From Chromatiales bacterium (GTDB lineage Bacteria; Pseudomonadota; Gammaproteobacteria; Thiohalomonadales; Thiohalomonadaceae): a stretch of 64,000 nucleotides of DNA. Positions 52,516 through 59,826 of this stretch are shown piece after piece (positions within the stretch are counted from its first letter, which is position 1; each line of letters starts with the position of its first letter). Location of the stretch: positions 1 to 64,000 of the forward strand of contig QKFD01000109.1 in assembly GCA_003251535.1 (NCBI GenBank), given 5' to 3'. The notes below the pieces were generated by a model. It was given only the letters and a program-made list of their open reading frames with translations, was not told the DNA's origin and did no database searches. The position numbers were made by a program, and so were the translations under genes.

Positions 52516-53703
52516 ATGCACTGTGGGATCGAGTTTGAGTACCTGCTGATCGACCGCACCGGCCCGACCGCCGGACGGATCCGCGACTTTAGTAATCTCC
52601 CCTTCACCACTATCCAGCCCCTCCTGGAGCGGCGCCCGGGGCGCGGCGATCCGGGGCTCGCCAGTGGCGATCTCGGGATCCGCAGCGGCTACTGGTATCT
52701 CGAAGGGGACGAACGCTTCCTACCCGATGGCCGCTTCCATACCCTGGCGGTGAAGGGGGTGGAGATCCGTACCCCGCCGGCCGAAGACGTGGCCCAAGCG
52801 GTGGCCCGGCTGCTGGCCATAGAGCAGCAGCTAAGCGACCAGCTCGCCCCCCACGGCCTGGGGTTGGGGATTGTCGGCTTCAATCCACTGCGCGCCATCT
52901 ACCCCTTTGATCCCCCCTTGAACCCCTGGCAGCAGGCACTGCGGCAGGCCGATCGCGGCTACGATGGCAGCCACATCTCGACCCTCAGCTATGGGCCGGA
53001 TATCAATCTCTCCCTGCCCGGTTGGACGGCGACCCACGCCCTGGCGGCGGCCCGCCGCCTCAACCGATACGCCCCCTACATCGTGCCCTTCAGCTTCCAC
53101 AGCCCCTTTGCCGCCGGTGCCCTCTGGCCCGGCTACTCCCGCCGCAGCTATGAGCGGCCACGCTATCGGCCAGCGGTCAAACTCTATCTAGGGGCGGCGG
53201 AGCTGACGACGTGGGGCCCCCGCTCACAGCTGCTCTACCCCGCCCGGCTACCACGGGAGGAGGGGCGCATCGAGTTCAAGGCGTTTGATGCCCTCCCCTC
53301 CCCCCGTCTGCTGACCGCCCTCTGTCACCTGCTGGAGGGGATCTGTCTGGCCGACGAGCTAGCCGCCGCGGATGAGGCGTGCGATCTGCCGCTCTACCGA
53401 CGCGCCGCCCTCACCGGCTTCGATGACCCGCATATCCACACAGGCGCCCGCGAGGTGCTGGCCTGCGCCAAGGGGGCGCTGCTGCGCCAGGGCGCCACCA
53501 CCGCCGTGCGCGCCCTGGCCCCGCTGGAGCAGCTACTGGCGGAACGCCGCACACCGGCCCACAGCCTGCGCGAGCAGTATTGTGCCGGTGGCGCGATGTA
53601 TCACGAGGGAGGCTTGGTGGCCGCCTATGAGCAGGAGCTGACCACCACGCGGCTACCACCCAGCAGTAGCACACCGACTAGCCCCCTCCCCGCTCCGCCG
53701 TAA
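52516..53703 (+). CDS. glutamate-cysteine ligase-like enzyme (GCS2 type)
   Basis: A 395-residue protein of the type-2 glutamate-cysteine ligase superfamily: CGIEFEYLLID at the N-terminus (metal-binding Glu pair), VKGVEIRTPP, SHISTLSYGPDINLSLPGW (ligand loop), VPFSFHSPFAAG and GRIEFKAFDALPS. These enzymes join Glu to Cys or to a related amine using ATP; the exact substrate cannot be read from the sequence. ATG 52516 follows GCGAGG by 6 nt; it starts 12 bp after the nitroreductase stop. Last gene of the operon. It may make a thiol ligand for metal handling; that is inference. Confidence 0.82.
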   Translation: MHCGIEFEYLLIDRTGPTAGRIRDFSNLPFTTIQPLLERRPGRGDPGLASGDLGIRSGYWYLEGDERFLPDGRFHTLAVKGVEIRTPPAEDVAQAVARLLAIEQQLSDQLAPHGLGLGIVGFNPLRAIYPFDPPLNPWQQALRQADRGYDGSHISTLSYGPDINLSLPGWTATHALAAARRLNRYAPYIVPFSFHSPFAAGALWPGYSRRSYERPRYRPAVKLYLGAAELTTWGPRSQLLYPARLPREEGRIEFKAFDALPSPRLLTALCHLLEGICLADELAAADEACDLPLYRRAALTGFDDPHIHTGAREVLACAKGALLRQGATTAVRALAPLEQLLAERRTPAHSLREQYCAGGAMYHEGGLVAAYEQELTTTRLPPSSSTPTSPLPAPP

Positions 53704-53875
53704 CCCCCTCTTGCCTTCCTCCTCCCCCCTGCCGATGGTGAGGGATCACCCGCGCAGCGACTCCCAAGGTGCGGTATCAGAGGGTAAGATGGCGCCCTGA
53801 CCCAATCCACCGCCACCCCCTGGAGCGGCACTGCGATCCCCGGACAGCACCATGCCCCAGGTGAGGAGAGACGTG

Positions 53876-55075
53876 ATGACCCCCTATAGCGATGCTGCGC
53901 TCGAAACCATGCTGGGTGAGCTGGAGTCGGATCGGGTGGAGCGCAAGGAGTCCTTCAAAGGTAAGGCGCCCACGACTGTACGGGAAGCGGTCTGCGCCTT
54001 CGCCAACGACCTCGCCGGACACGACAAACCTGGGGTGGTATTCATCGGCGTTCGGGATGATGGCACCCCTATGGGGCTGGAGATCACCGATGAGTTGCTA
54101 CGCCAGCTGGCGGATATCAAAACAGACGGCAACATCGCCCCACCCCCCACCCTCCTGGTGCAGAAGAGACGGCTCTCAGATCACGACCTGGCGGTCATTA
54201 CCGTGTGGCCGTGTGACACCCCACCAGTGCGCTACAACGGGCGTATCCATGTGCGTTGGGGACCACGCCGAGGGCTCGCCAGCGCCCAAGATGAACGCAT
54301 CCTAAATGAGCGGCGTCGCTATCGTGATCGCCCTTACGACATACAGCCTGTGGCTGGTGCAGGCGTGGAGGATCTCGATCAACTCCGCTTCGAGCTGGAG
54401 TACCTGCCATCGGTAGTCGCGCGTGATGTACTGCTGGCCAATGAGCGCAGCCAGGCGCAGCGACTCGCCGCCACCAAAATGGTCACTAACGACCAACAGC
54501 CGCTCCCCACCGTGCTCGGACTACTCATCATCGGCAAGTTGCCATCCAGTTGGTTACCCGGTGCCTACACCCAATTCTTGCGCCTTGCCGGTACCGATCT
54601 CACCGCCCCTATTTTGGATGAGGAGAGTATCTACGGCACGATCACCGATCAGATTCGGCGCATCGAGGAGAAGCTCCAGCTCCACAACCTGCGTAGTGTG
54701 CAGTTTGTCCAGCAGTCGCTAGAGTCAACGAGTGAGATCTACCCCCTGGAGGCGTTGCGCCAGCTGGTGCGCAACGCCTATATGCACCGGAGCTACGAGA
54801 CCACCCACGCCCCGGTACGGATCTATTGGTTTGATGATCGGATCGAGATCCACAATCCTGGTGGCCCCTACGGTTGCGTCACCCTGGAGAACTTCGGGCA
54901 GCCGGGCATCACCGATTACCGCAATCCCAACCTGGCGGAGGCACTGCGCGCCCTCGGCTTCGTGCAACGCTTTGGGGCGGGCCTTGCCATCGCCCGCAAG
55001 GTGTTGGGAGGACGCCTACAGTTTGATGTTCAACCCGGATTTATTGTCGCCATGGTTGCCGGGGAGGCCACATGA
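53876..55075 (+). CDS. AlbA_2/RecG-like ATP-binding protein
   Basis: A 399-residue protein of the AlbA_2 plus HATPase_c_4 type. The N-terminus has ESDRVERKESFKGKAPTTVREAVCAFAND with GVVFIGVRDDGTPMGLEI (AlbA_2 DNA/RNA-binding fold). The C-terminal GHKL-like ATPase part has LRQLVRNAYMHRSY, YWFDDRIEIHNPGGP and QRFGAGLAIARKVL. Relatives are transcriptional regulators or parts of mobile and defence modules. ATG 53876 has GAGGAG 8 nt upstream and is preferred to ATG 53852. It overlaps the ParA gene by 4 bp (ATGA), a tight two-gene unit. Confidence 0.85.
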   Translation: MTPYSDAALETMLGELESDRVERKESFKGKAPTTVREAVCAFANDLAGHDKPGVVFIGVRDDGTPMGLEITDELLRQLADIKTDGNIAPPPTLLVQKRRLSDHDLAVITVWPCDTPPVRYNGRIHVRWGPRRGLASAQDERILNERRRYRDRPYDIQPVAGAGVEDLDQLRFELEYLPSVVARDVLLANERSQAQRLAATKMVTNDQQPLPTVLGLLIIGKLPSSWLPGAYTQFLRLAGTDLTAPILDEESIYGTITDQIRRIEEKLQLHNLRSVQFVQQSLESTSEIYPLEALRQLVRNAYMHRSYETTHAPVRIYWFDDRIEIHNPGGPYGCVTLENFGQPGITDYRNPNLAEALRALGFVQRFGAGLAIARKVLGGRLQFDVQPGFIVAMVAGEAT

Positions 55076-56052
55076 TCAGCTTGGCCTTTTTCAACAATAA
55101 GGGGGGAGTCGGCAAGACCTCGCTCGTTTATCACACCGCTTGGATGTTTGCCGCCCTGGGGTATCGCCCCCTCATGGTTGATCTCGATCCCCAATCCAAC
55201 CTCTCCATCATGTCACTGGATGAGGGACAACTAGAGGCGCTATGGCCCGAAGAGGGCCATCCACAGACCTTATATGGGGCGCTACAACCGCTGTTTGACG
55301 GTACAGGAGATGTGCAACCGGCCCACATCGAATCCCTCTCTGAGGGGTTAGGGCTATTGGTGGGTGATCTAGCGCTATCGCGCACCGAGGATGATCTCTC
55401 CACCGAGTGGCCACGTTGCCTAGAGGGACGGGAGCGGGCGTTTCGCGTCACCACTGCCTTCTGGCGCGTCATTCAGGCAGCGGCCCAGCAGCACCAGGCC
55501 GACCTCGCCTTAATCGACGTCGGCCCCAACCTGGGGGCCATCAACCGCGCCGCGCTAGTGGCGGCCGAGTACGTAGTCGTACCCGTAGCACCGGATCTCT
55601 TCTCCCTCCAGGGGTTGAAAAATCTCGGCCCTACCCTGGGCCACTGGCGCACCACTTGGCAGCAGGCACGGGAGAGGGCACCGCGTACCATGAAGGAACT
55701 ACCGGCGGGCCAGATGCAGCCCATCGGCTACGTCCTAATGCAGCACGCTGAACGGCTAGGCCGACCGACCCAGGCCTATGCCAAGTGGCAGGCACGCCTC
55801 CCCAACATCTACCGCCAAAGTGTGCTCAACGAGGCGGACAGTATCGGCACAATAGAATCCGATCCCAATCAGATTCAGCGCATCAAACACTATCGCAGCC
55901 TCATGCCGTTGGCGATGGAGGCGCGCAAACCGATGTTCGCCCTCAAACCCGCGGAGGGTGCTATCGGCGCCCATCAGGCCAATGTGCAACACTGCTACGA
56001 CGACTTTCACGCCCTAGTCCAACAGATCAAGGTACGCATTGGTCTGGATTAA
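55072..56052 (+). CDS. ParA-family ATPase
   Basis: A 326-residue P-loop protein of the ParA/MinD class: deviant Walker A FFNNKGGVGKTSLVYH, Walker A' MVDLDPQSNLS, and Walker B-like LALIDVGPNLGAINRAAL. It lacks a ParB neighbour and centromere-like repeats. The pairing with an AlbA_2/ATPase gene suggests a non-segregation role such as signalling or defence. Longer than typical ParA, with an extra helical tail (HQANVQHCYDDFHALVQQIK). The ATG overlaps the upstream stop by 4 bp; GGGGAGG precedes it. Confidence 0.88.
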   Translation: MISLAFFNNKGGVGKTSLVYHTAWMFAALGYRPLMVDLDPQSNLSIMSLDEGQLEALWPEEGHPQTLYGALQPLFDGTGDVQPAHIESLSEGLGLLVGDLALSRTEDDLSTEWPRCLEGRERAFRVTTAFWRVIQAAAQQHQADLALIDVGPNLGAINRAALVAAEYVVVPVAPDLFSLQGLKNLGPTLGHWRTTWQQARERAPRTMKELPAGQMQPIGYVLMQHAERLGRPTQAYAKWQARLPNIYRQSVLNEADSIGTIESDPNQIQRIKHYRSLMPLAMEARKPMFALKPAEGAIGAHQANVQHCYDDFHALVQQIKVRIGLD

Positions 56053-56094
56053 ACAGCGGATGGGGCGCCTGCGCCGTGAAGCGGCGGCGCGGCC

Positions 56095-56499
56095 TCAATC
56101 ACTGGCAAAGAGTGATCGAAAATCGGCCAGGTACCCCAGCAGCGCCGCCTCTGCCACGTTGAATCCACCCGTCAGCCGATGCTCGAAGGTGGGCTCGCCG
56201 CAGTAGGTATCGCCCAAGGTGTATTGCACCACCACGGCCCGCCCCACGGCGGTGAAGGTAATGGAGCTATCGTAGGTGGCCTCAAGCCGCGGGGAGAGGC
56301 TGCGCTGCCAGATAAACTCATCCAGCGCGCAGACAAATGGCTGCGGATTGAGAAAATAGAGATCCGCGTTATAGCCGCTGAAACGGCCGTGGCCGATATC
56401 CACCTCGACCGCTAAGCAGAAAGTGTCTACGGCCAAGAACGGATCACCTGCCCGTTCCAAGCGAATGGTGCTGGTCCCATCGACGGCGGCGATGATCAT
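56095..56499 (-). CDS. small cytosolic protein of unknown function
   Basis: A 134-residue soluble protein: an acidic beta-rich N-half (VDTFCLAVEVDIGHGRFSGYNADLYF) followed by FVCALDEFIWQRSLSPRLEAT. The layout loosely recalls DUF6228/WapI-like small proteins, but I cannot confirm this. ATG 56499. It converges with the ParA gene (42-bp gap) and follows the 56518-57000 gene by 18 bp on the same strand. Function unknown. Confidence 0.55.
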   Translation of the reverse strand: MIIAAVDGTSTIRLERAGDPFLAVDTFCLAVEVDIGHGRFSGYNADLYFLNPQPFVCALDEFIWQRSLSPRLEATYDSSITFTAVGRAVVVQYTLGDTYCGEPTFEHRLTGGFNVAEAALLGYLADFRSLFASD

Positions 56500-56517
56500 G
56501 GCCCCTCAACCCAGGCG

Positions 56518-57000
56518 CTACAGATACTCTGCCCCCTCCTTGAGCATGGTCTCTGCGTAGGTCATCGCCTTGGTGCTGCCGTTGAGGCTGAAACGAACCA
56601 CCTTGAATTTCCCGGATGCCATCGGCACCGCGATGCCGACCACATGGGACTTGAGCAGGATCTCGTGGATCAGATCGAACTCGGTCAGCACCAACTCATA
56701 GCGGCCGTCGTTCTCGCTACAGAGGGTGTTCATGGAGAGGGCCGAATACTCGGCATTGACCAACACCGGATAGACGCTGCCATCCTCGCACTGCACATCG
56801 GCAATGAGGACATGGAGGCAGCGGTCCAACTCCTTCAGGCAGCGATAGGCCAGGACCTTGCTGAAGTCGTCCTGTCCGGTCAAGGCCACCAGATCGCCGT
56901 TGTCCGCCCGCACCACCGTCCAATCGCCAAAGGTCACCTCCTCGGCCTGCGCCAGGGAGGTGAAGAGCGCTAGTGCAAACCCTAGCCATAGACGCCGCAT
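56518..57000 (-). CDS. small exported protein, possibly IalB-like
   Basis: A 160-residue protein with a signal peptide (LWLGFALALFTSLAQA) and a mature part opening VTFGDWTVVRADNG, similar to the GDW start of invasion-associated protein B relatives, which is a weak resemblance. Three Cys lie in the mature region (YRCLKELDRC, DVQC). ATG 57000 has AGGAG about 7 nt upstream. It follows nifQ by 88 bp on the same strand, so it could be cotranscribed; its role is unknown. Confidence 0.6.
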   Translation of the reverse strand: MRRLWLGFALALFTSLAQAEEVTFGDWTVVRADNGDLVALTGQDDFSKVLAYRCLKELDRCLHVLIADVQCEDGSVYPVLVNAEYSALSMNTLCSENDGRYELVLTEFDLIHEILLKSHVVGIAVPMASGKFKVVRFSLNGSTKAMTYAETMLKEGAEYL

Positions 57001-57088
57001 ACGGCTCTCCTTCAGATCGCCCACCATAGTCAAACGCTATTGGCGGGGTGTGGTCGCAGATACCACCCTGACGAATCAAGCAGAGCGG

Positions 57089-57700
57089 CTACGAGGGTCT
57101 ATTGGTGGGGGCAAATTGGATGGGCTCGGCCTTATCTTCAGAGCCAAAGCACTCTAGGTAGTCGGCACACTCACCGCAAGTGGGTGATTGGCAGATGAGC
57201 ACCTCAGCCTGTTCACAGAGCTGACGATAGAAGAACTTCTTCCACTTCATGTCGCCCACATTTTTGGCGTGGAGCGCCGGGAAGTTGTCTAGTAGCACGC
57301 GATTGAGTACGCCGCGATTGGGTAGTCCCATATCCTGCCAGAGGTGGTTACCGGCCATGCTGGCGGTAGCCACCGCCAGTGCCAACCACTCCACGGCCTC
57401 GTCGTCGGAGCCGCGGTGCGCCAATAGCAGTTGCAGCAGGTCGTCAAACTCCCCTTCGCGGTCAGACAGGAGGGGCTCGGCCGGCGTCGCCGCCACTAAC
57501 CCGGCCGCCTCTAGGGCAGGGAAAAAACGCTCGGCAAGCTGCGCCATGGTCGCACGCGAGAGGCCGGCGATGGGGATATCGTAGGGCGCGCTACGCAGAG
57601 GGGCGTTGCCGATCACACCGGCGAGGGCCAGCACCAATGGTGAGTCGGGCACAGCAGCGCCGGCGAGCAGTTCCGGATAGGTCGGCAACGCCATAGACAT
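57089..57700 (-). CDS. nifQ: NifQ, molybdenum donor for FeMo-cofactor assembly
   Basis: A 203-residue protein. The C-terminal cysteine signature CQSPTCGECADYLEC matches the C-X4-C-X2-C-X5-C motif of NifQ, which binds a Mo-Fe-S cluster and supplies Mo to NifEN/NifH during FeMo-co synthesis. The conserved WQDMGLPNRGVLNRVLLDNFP and MKWKKFFYRQLCEQAEVLIC also fit the family. Its ATG overlaps the mop stop (TAATG), so the two are translationally coupled. Strong evidence that the organism fixes nitrogen with a Mo nitrogenase. Confidence 0.95.
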   Translation of the reverse strand: MSMALPTYPELLAGAAVPDSPLVLALAGVIGNAPLRSAPYDIPIAGLSRATMAQLAERFFPALEAAGLVAATPAEPLLSDREGEFDDLLQLLLAHRGSDDEAVEWLALAVATASMAGNHLWQDMGLPNRGVLNRVLLDNFPALHAKNVGDMKWKKFFYRQLCEQAEVLICQSPTCGECADYLECFGSEDKAEPIQFAPTNRPS

Positions 57701-57906
57701 TACGCCTTTTCTACAAATACTGCGGTGGCCTTCACCGCGGCGGTCACCTTATCACCCACCTTCAGCCCCATCTCTTCCATAGAGCGGGTGGTAATGATGG
57801 AACTCATGATGCCTGCGGCGGTTTCAACATCGATCTCCGAGACCGCTTCGCCACGCACGATGGCCTTAATGGTCCCCTCGAACTGATTGCGAACAGAGCT
57901 TTTCAT
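57700..57906 (-). CDS. Mop-type molybdate-binding protein (molbindin)
   Basis: A 68-residue single TOBE/Mop domain: SVRNQFEGTIKAIVRGEAVSEIDVET, GIMSSIITTRSMEEMGLKVGDKVTAAVKATAVFVEKA. Such proteins assemble as hexamers storing molybdate in the cytoplasm. ATG 57906 has AGGAG 7 nt upstream; the open frame to 57930 adds 8 residues without a site. Directly coupled to nifQ, it likely buffers Mo for cofactor synthesis. A stem followed by a T-run lies in its upstream region at 57943-58003. Confidence 0.93.
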   Translation of the reverse strand: MKSSVRNQFEGTIKAIVRGEAVSEIDVETAAGIMSSIITTRSMEEMGLKVGDKVTAAVKATAVFVEKA

Positions 57907-57942
57907 GGCGTTTCTCCTGAATAGTTCCAAAAGGTCTTTGCC

Positions 57943-58003
57943 AAAAAAACGTGCAGCGCCCCCGTTCGACGCTTAAGAATCGAGCGAGCAATGGCGCTGC
58001 ACG
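57943..58003 (-). terminator. stem with T-tract between the nifA-like gene and mop
   Basis: On the minus strand CGTGCAGCGCC (plus 57993-58003) pairs exactly with GGCGCTGCACG (57950-57960) over 11 bp, with a 32-nt loop, followed by seven Ts (A-run 57943-57949). It lies 85 bp past the activator stop and 36 bp before the mop ATG. It can end the activator transcript, or act as an attenuator in the mop leader if the promoter lies further upstream. Confidence 0.65.
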
Positions 58004-58087
58004 GCAGTAGTTTATGACATTTTCGCGCTGACCTTGGGCGTGCCACAAAATTTTTTTTATGCCCATCGAACCTTTTTGGGGGGCTAC

Positions 58088-59680
58088 CTATGGCTTACGC
58101 CCTTGAACGCCGCGAAAGGCCTTGTGGTCGAGCTGGTATTTGGCCATGCGTAGCCCCAGGATGCGTCGCGTCAAACCGAGATCGGTGGCCGCCTCGGTCA
58201 TGTTGCCGCGCCGGAGTTTCAGCGCCTCAACAATCATCTCGTACTCAATGGCGTTGAGCCGCGTCTCTAGGGTGCCACTCTCACCGGTGGCCACCTTGGA
58301 GACCACCGGGGTCTGGAGCGAGGGGGGGAGATGGTAGCCGTGGATCACCCCCTCCTCCGCCAGCAGCATCGCCCGCTCAATGACATTCTCCAGCTCTCGC
58401 ACATTGCCGGGCCAGTGGTAGCAGAGCAGCATATTGAGGGCCGGGGTGGAGAGCCGATTCACCTCGATTCCCATATCGCGGGCAAATTTGGCGACGAAGT
58501 AGTCGGCCAGGGCGATGATGTCATTGCCGCGATCCCGCAGCGGCGGAATGGTAATGGGGAAGACATTGAGCCGATAGTAGAGATCCTCCCGAAACTCCCC
58601 CTCGCCCACCATGCTCAAGAGGTGGCGGTTGGTGGCGGCAAGCACCCGCAGATTGACCTTGATGGGGGTGTTCCCCCCCACCCGCTCAAAGGTCTTCTCC
58701 TGGAGTACCCGCAGCAGTTTGGCCTGCATCGGTAGCGACAACTCCCCCACTTCATCGAGGAAGATGGTGCCACCATCCGCCTCTTCAAAGCGGCCGCGCC
58801 GTTGATTGGTGGCGCCGGTGAAGGAGCCGCGTTCGTGGCCGAACAGTTCGCTCTCGATGACACTCTCCGGCAGGGCCGCGCAGTTGAAGATGACAAAGGG
58901 GCCGGTGCGGGTGGGGCCGTTGTAGTGGATGGCGTGGGCCACCCGCTCTTTACCTACCCCGCTTTCACCGAGGATCAGCACCGTGGTGCGCGAGCGACAC
59001 ACCTTCTCGATGAGGCGGTAGACCTCGCGCATCGGTTTGGAGTTGCCGATGATATTGTCTGGTTTGAACTTCTCCTCCAGTGCCTGCCGCAGGCGCAGAT
59101 TCTCCGCCTCCAGCTCCGCCTTGTGGACATTCTCCAGGAGATAAAGCTCCACCGCCTGGGCGGTGGTGGCGGCGAGGATGGAGAGGATCTCTACATCCAG
59201 CTTCAGCAGTTGACTGTTGTCGTAGATCCGCTCGGCACTGATGGCCCCCATCACCTTGCCACCGCGGGTGATGGGCACACAGAGAAACGAGAGTTTTGAT
59301 ACCGCTAGGTCTTCGCGGCTGCCGGTGCGATTGAGAAACTCCGGCTCATCGCTGATGCAGGGGACAACAATGGTCTGCCCGGTCTCCACCACTTTGCCGG
59401 TGATCCCTTCGCCCAGTAGATAGATCCCGCGCGCCGCCTCCTCTTCCGTCAGGCCGAGGCTCTCGTGGATAAAGATACTGCCGGAGTCGGGGTTGTAGAG
59501 GGTCACCATGCCGCGCACCACCTTCATGTGGCGCCGCATCAGTTGCAGCAGGATCTGCAAGGTGGTGGCGAGGTTGCCGCTCTCGGTGACGATCCGGCTC
59601 ATCTCATAGAGCAGTGGCAACAGATTGGTGCGGCACTCACCGAGGTTGCACTCGCAAAACTGGGGCGCTGGCGTACTCAT
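58088..59680 (-). CDS. nifA: NifA/VnfA/AnfA-type sigma-54 activator with N-terminal CxCx4C
   Basis: A 530-residue enhancer-binding protein. C9, C11 and C16 (FCECNLGEC) form the C-X-C-X4-C motif reported before the GAF domain of VnfA as an Fe-S site. A GAF domain (about 35-180) and the AAA+ core follow (Walker A GESGVGKE, loop GSFTGA in place of GAFTGA, Walker B GGTIFLDEVGEL), then a Fis-type HTH (RGNMTEAATDLGLTRRILGLRM). It would activate sigma-54 promoters of nitrogen fixation genes. ATG 59680 has AGGAG 10 nt upstream. Nif versus Vnf/Anf assignment is not settled; mop, nifQ and the TGT-N10-ACA site favour Nif. Confidence 0.9.
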   Translation of the reverse strand: MSTPAPQFCECNLGECRTNLLPLLYEMSRIVTESGNLATTLQILLQLMRRHMKVVRGMVTLYNPDSGSIFIHESLGLTEEEAARGIYLLGEGITGKVVETGQTIVVPCISDEPEFLNRTGSREDLAVSKLSFLCVPITRGGKVMGAISAERIYDNSQLLKLDVEILSILAATTAQAVELYLLENVHKAELEAENLRLRQALEEKFKPDNIIGNSKPMREVYRLIEKVCRSRTTVLILGESGVGKERVAHAIHYNGPTRTGPFVIFNCAALPESVIESELFGHERGSFTGATNQRRGRFEEADGGTIFLDEVGELSLPMQAKLLRVLQEKTFERVGGNTPIKVNLRVLAATNRHLLSMVGEGEFREDLYYRLNVFPITIPPLRDRGNDIIALADYFVAKFARDMGIEVNRLSTPALNMLLCYHWPGNVRELENVIERAMLLAEEGVIHGYHLPPSLQTPVVSKVATGESGTLETRLNAIEYEMIVEALKLRRGNMTEAATDLGLTRRILGLRMAKYQLDHKAFRGVQGRKP

Positions 59681-59826
59681 GTCACTCAAGCTCCTAGTAC
59701 TCTTCGGACTCCTGCGGGTCGTTGTGCGCCCACTCCCTTGCCGCCACCGATCCACCCTCGCCCGGGCCACCCGTTGCAACGAGATCGATGGGGGGAGGTC
59801 CCCCCACCGACCTACCCTCCGCCGGC

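Noticed and set aside
58031-58045. Sigma-54 promoter before the mop gene
   Set aside because: TGGCACG is present on the minus strand (58039-58045), but at the -12 position the sequence reads AGGT instead of TTGC, so GG-N10-GC is not met.
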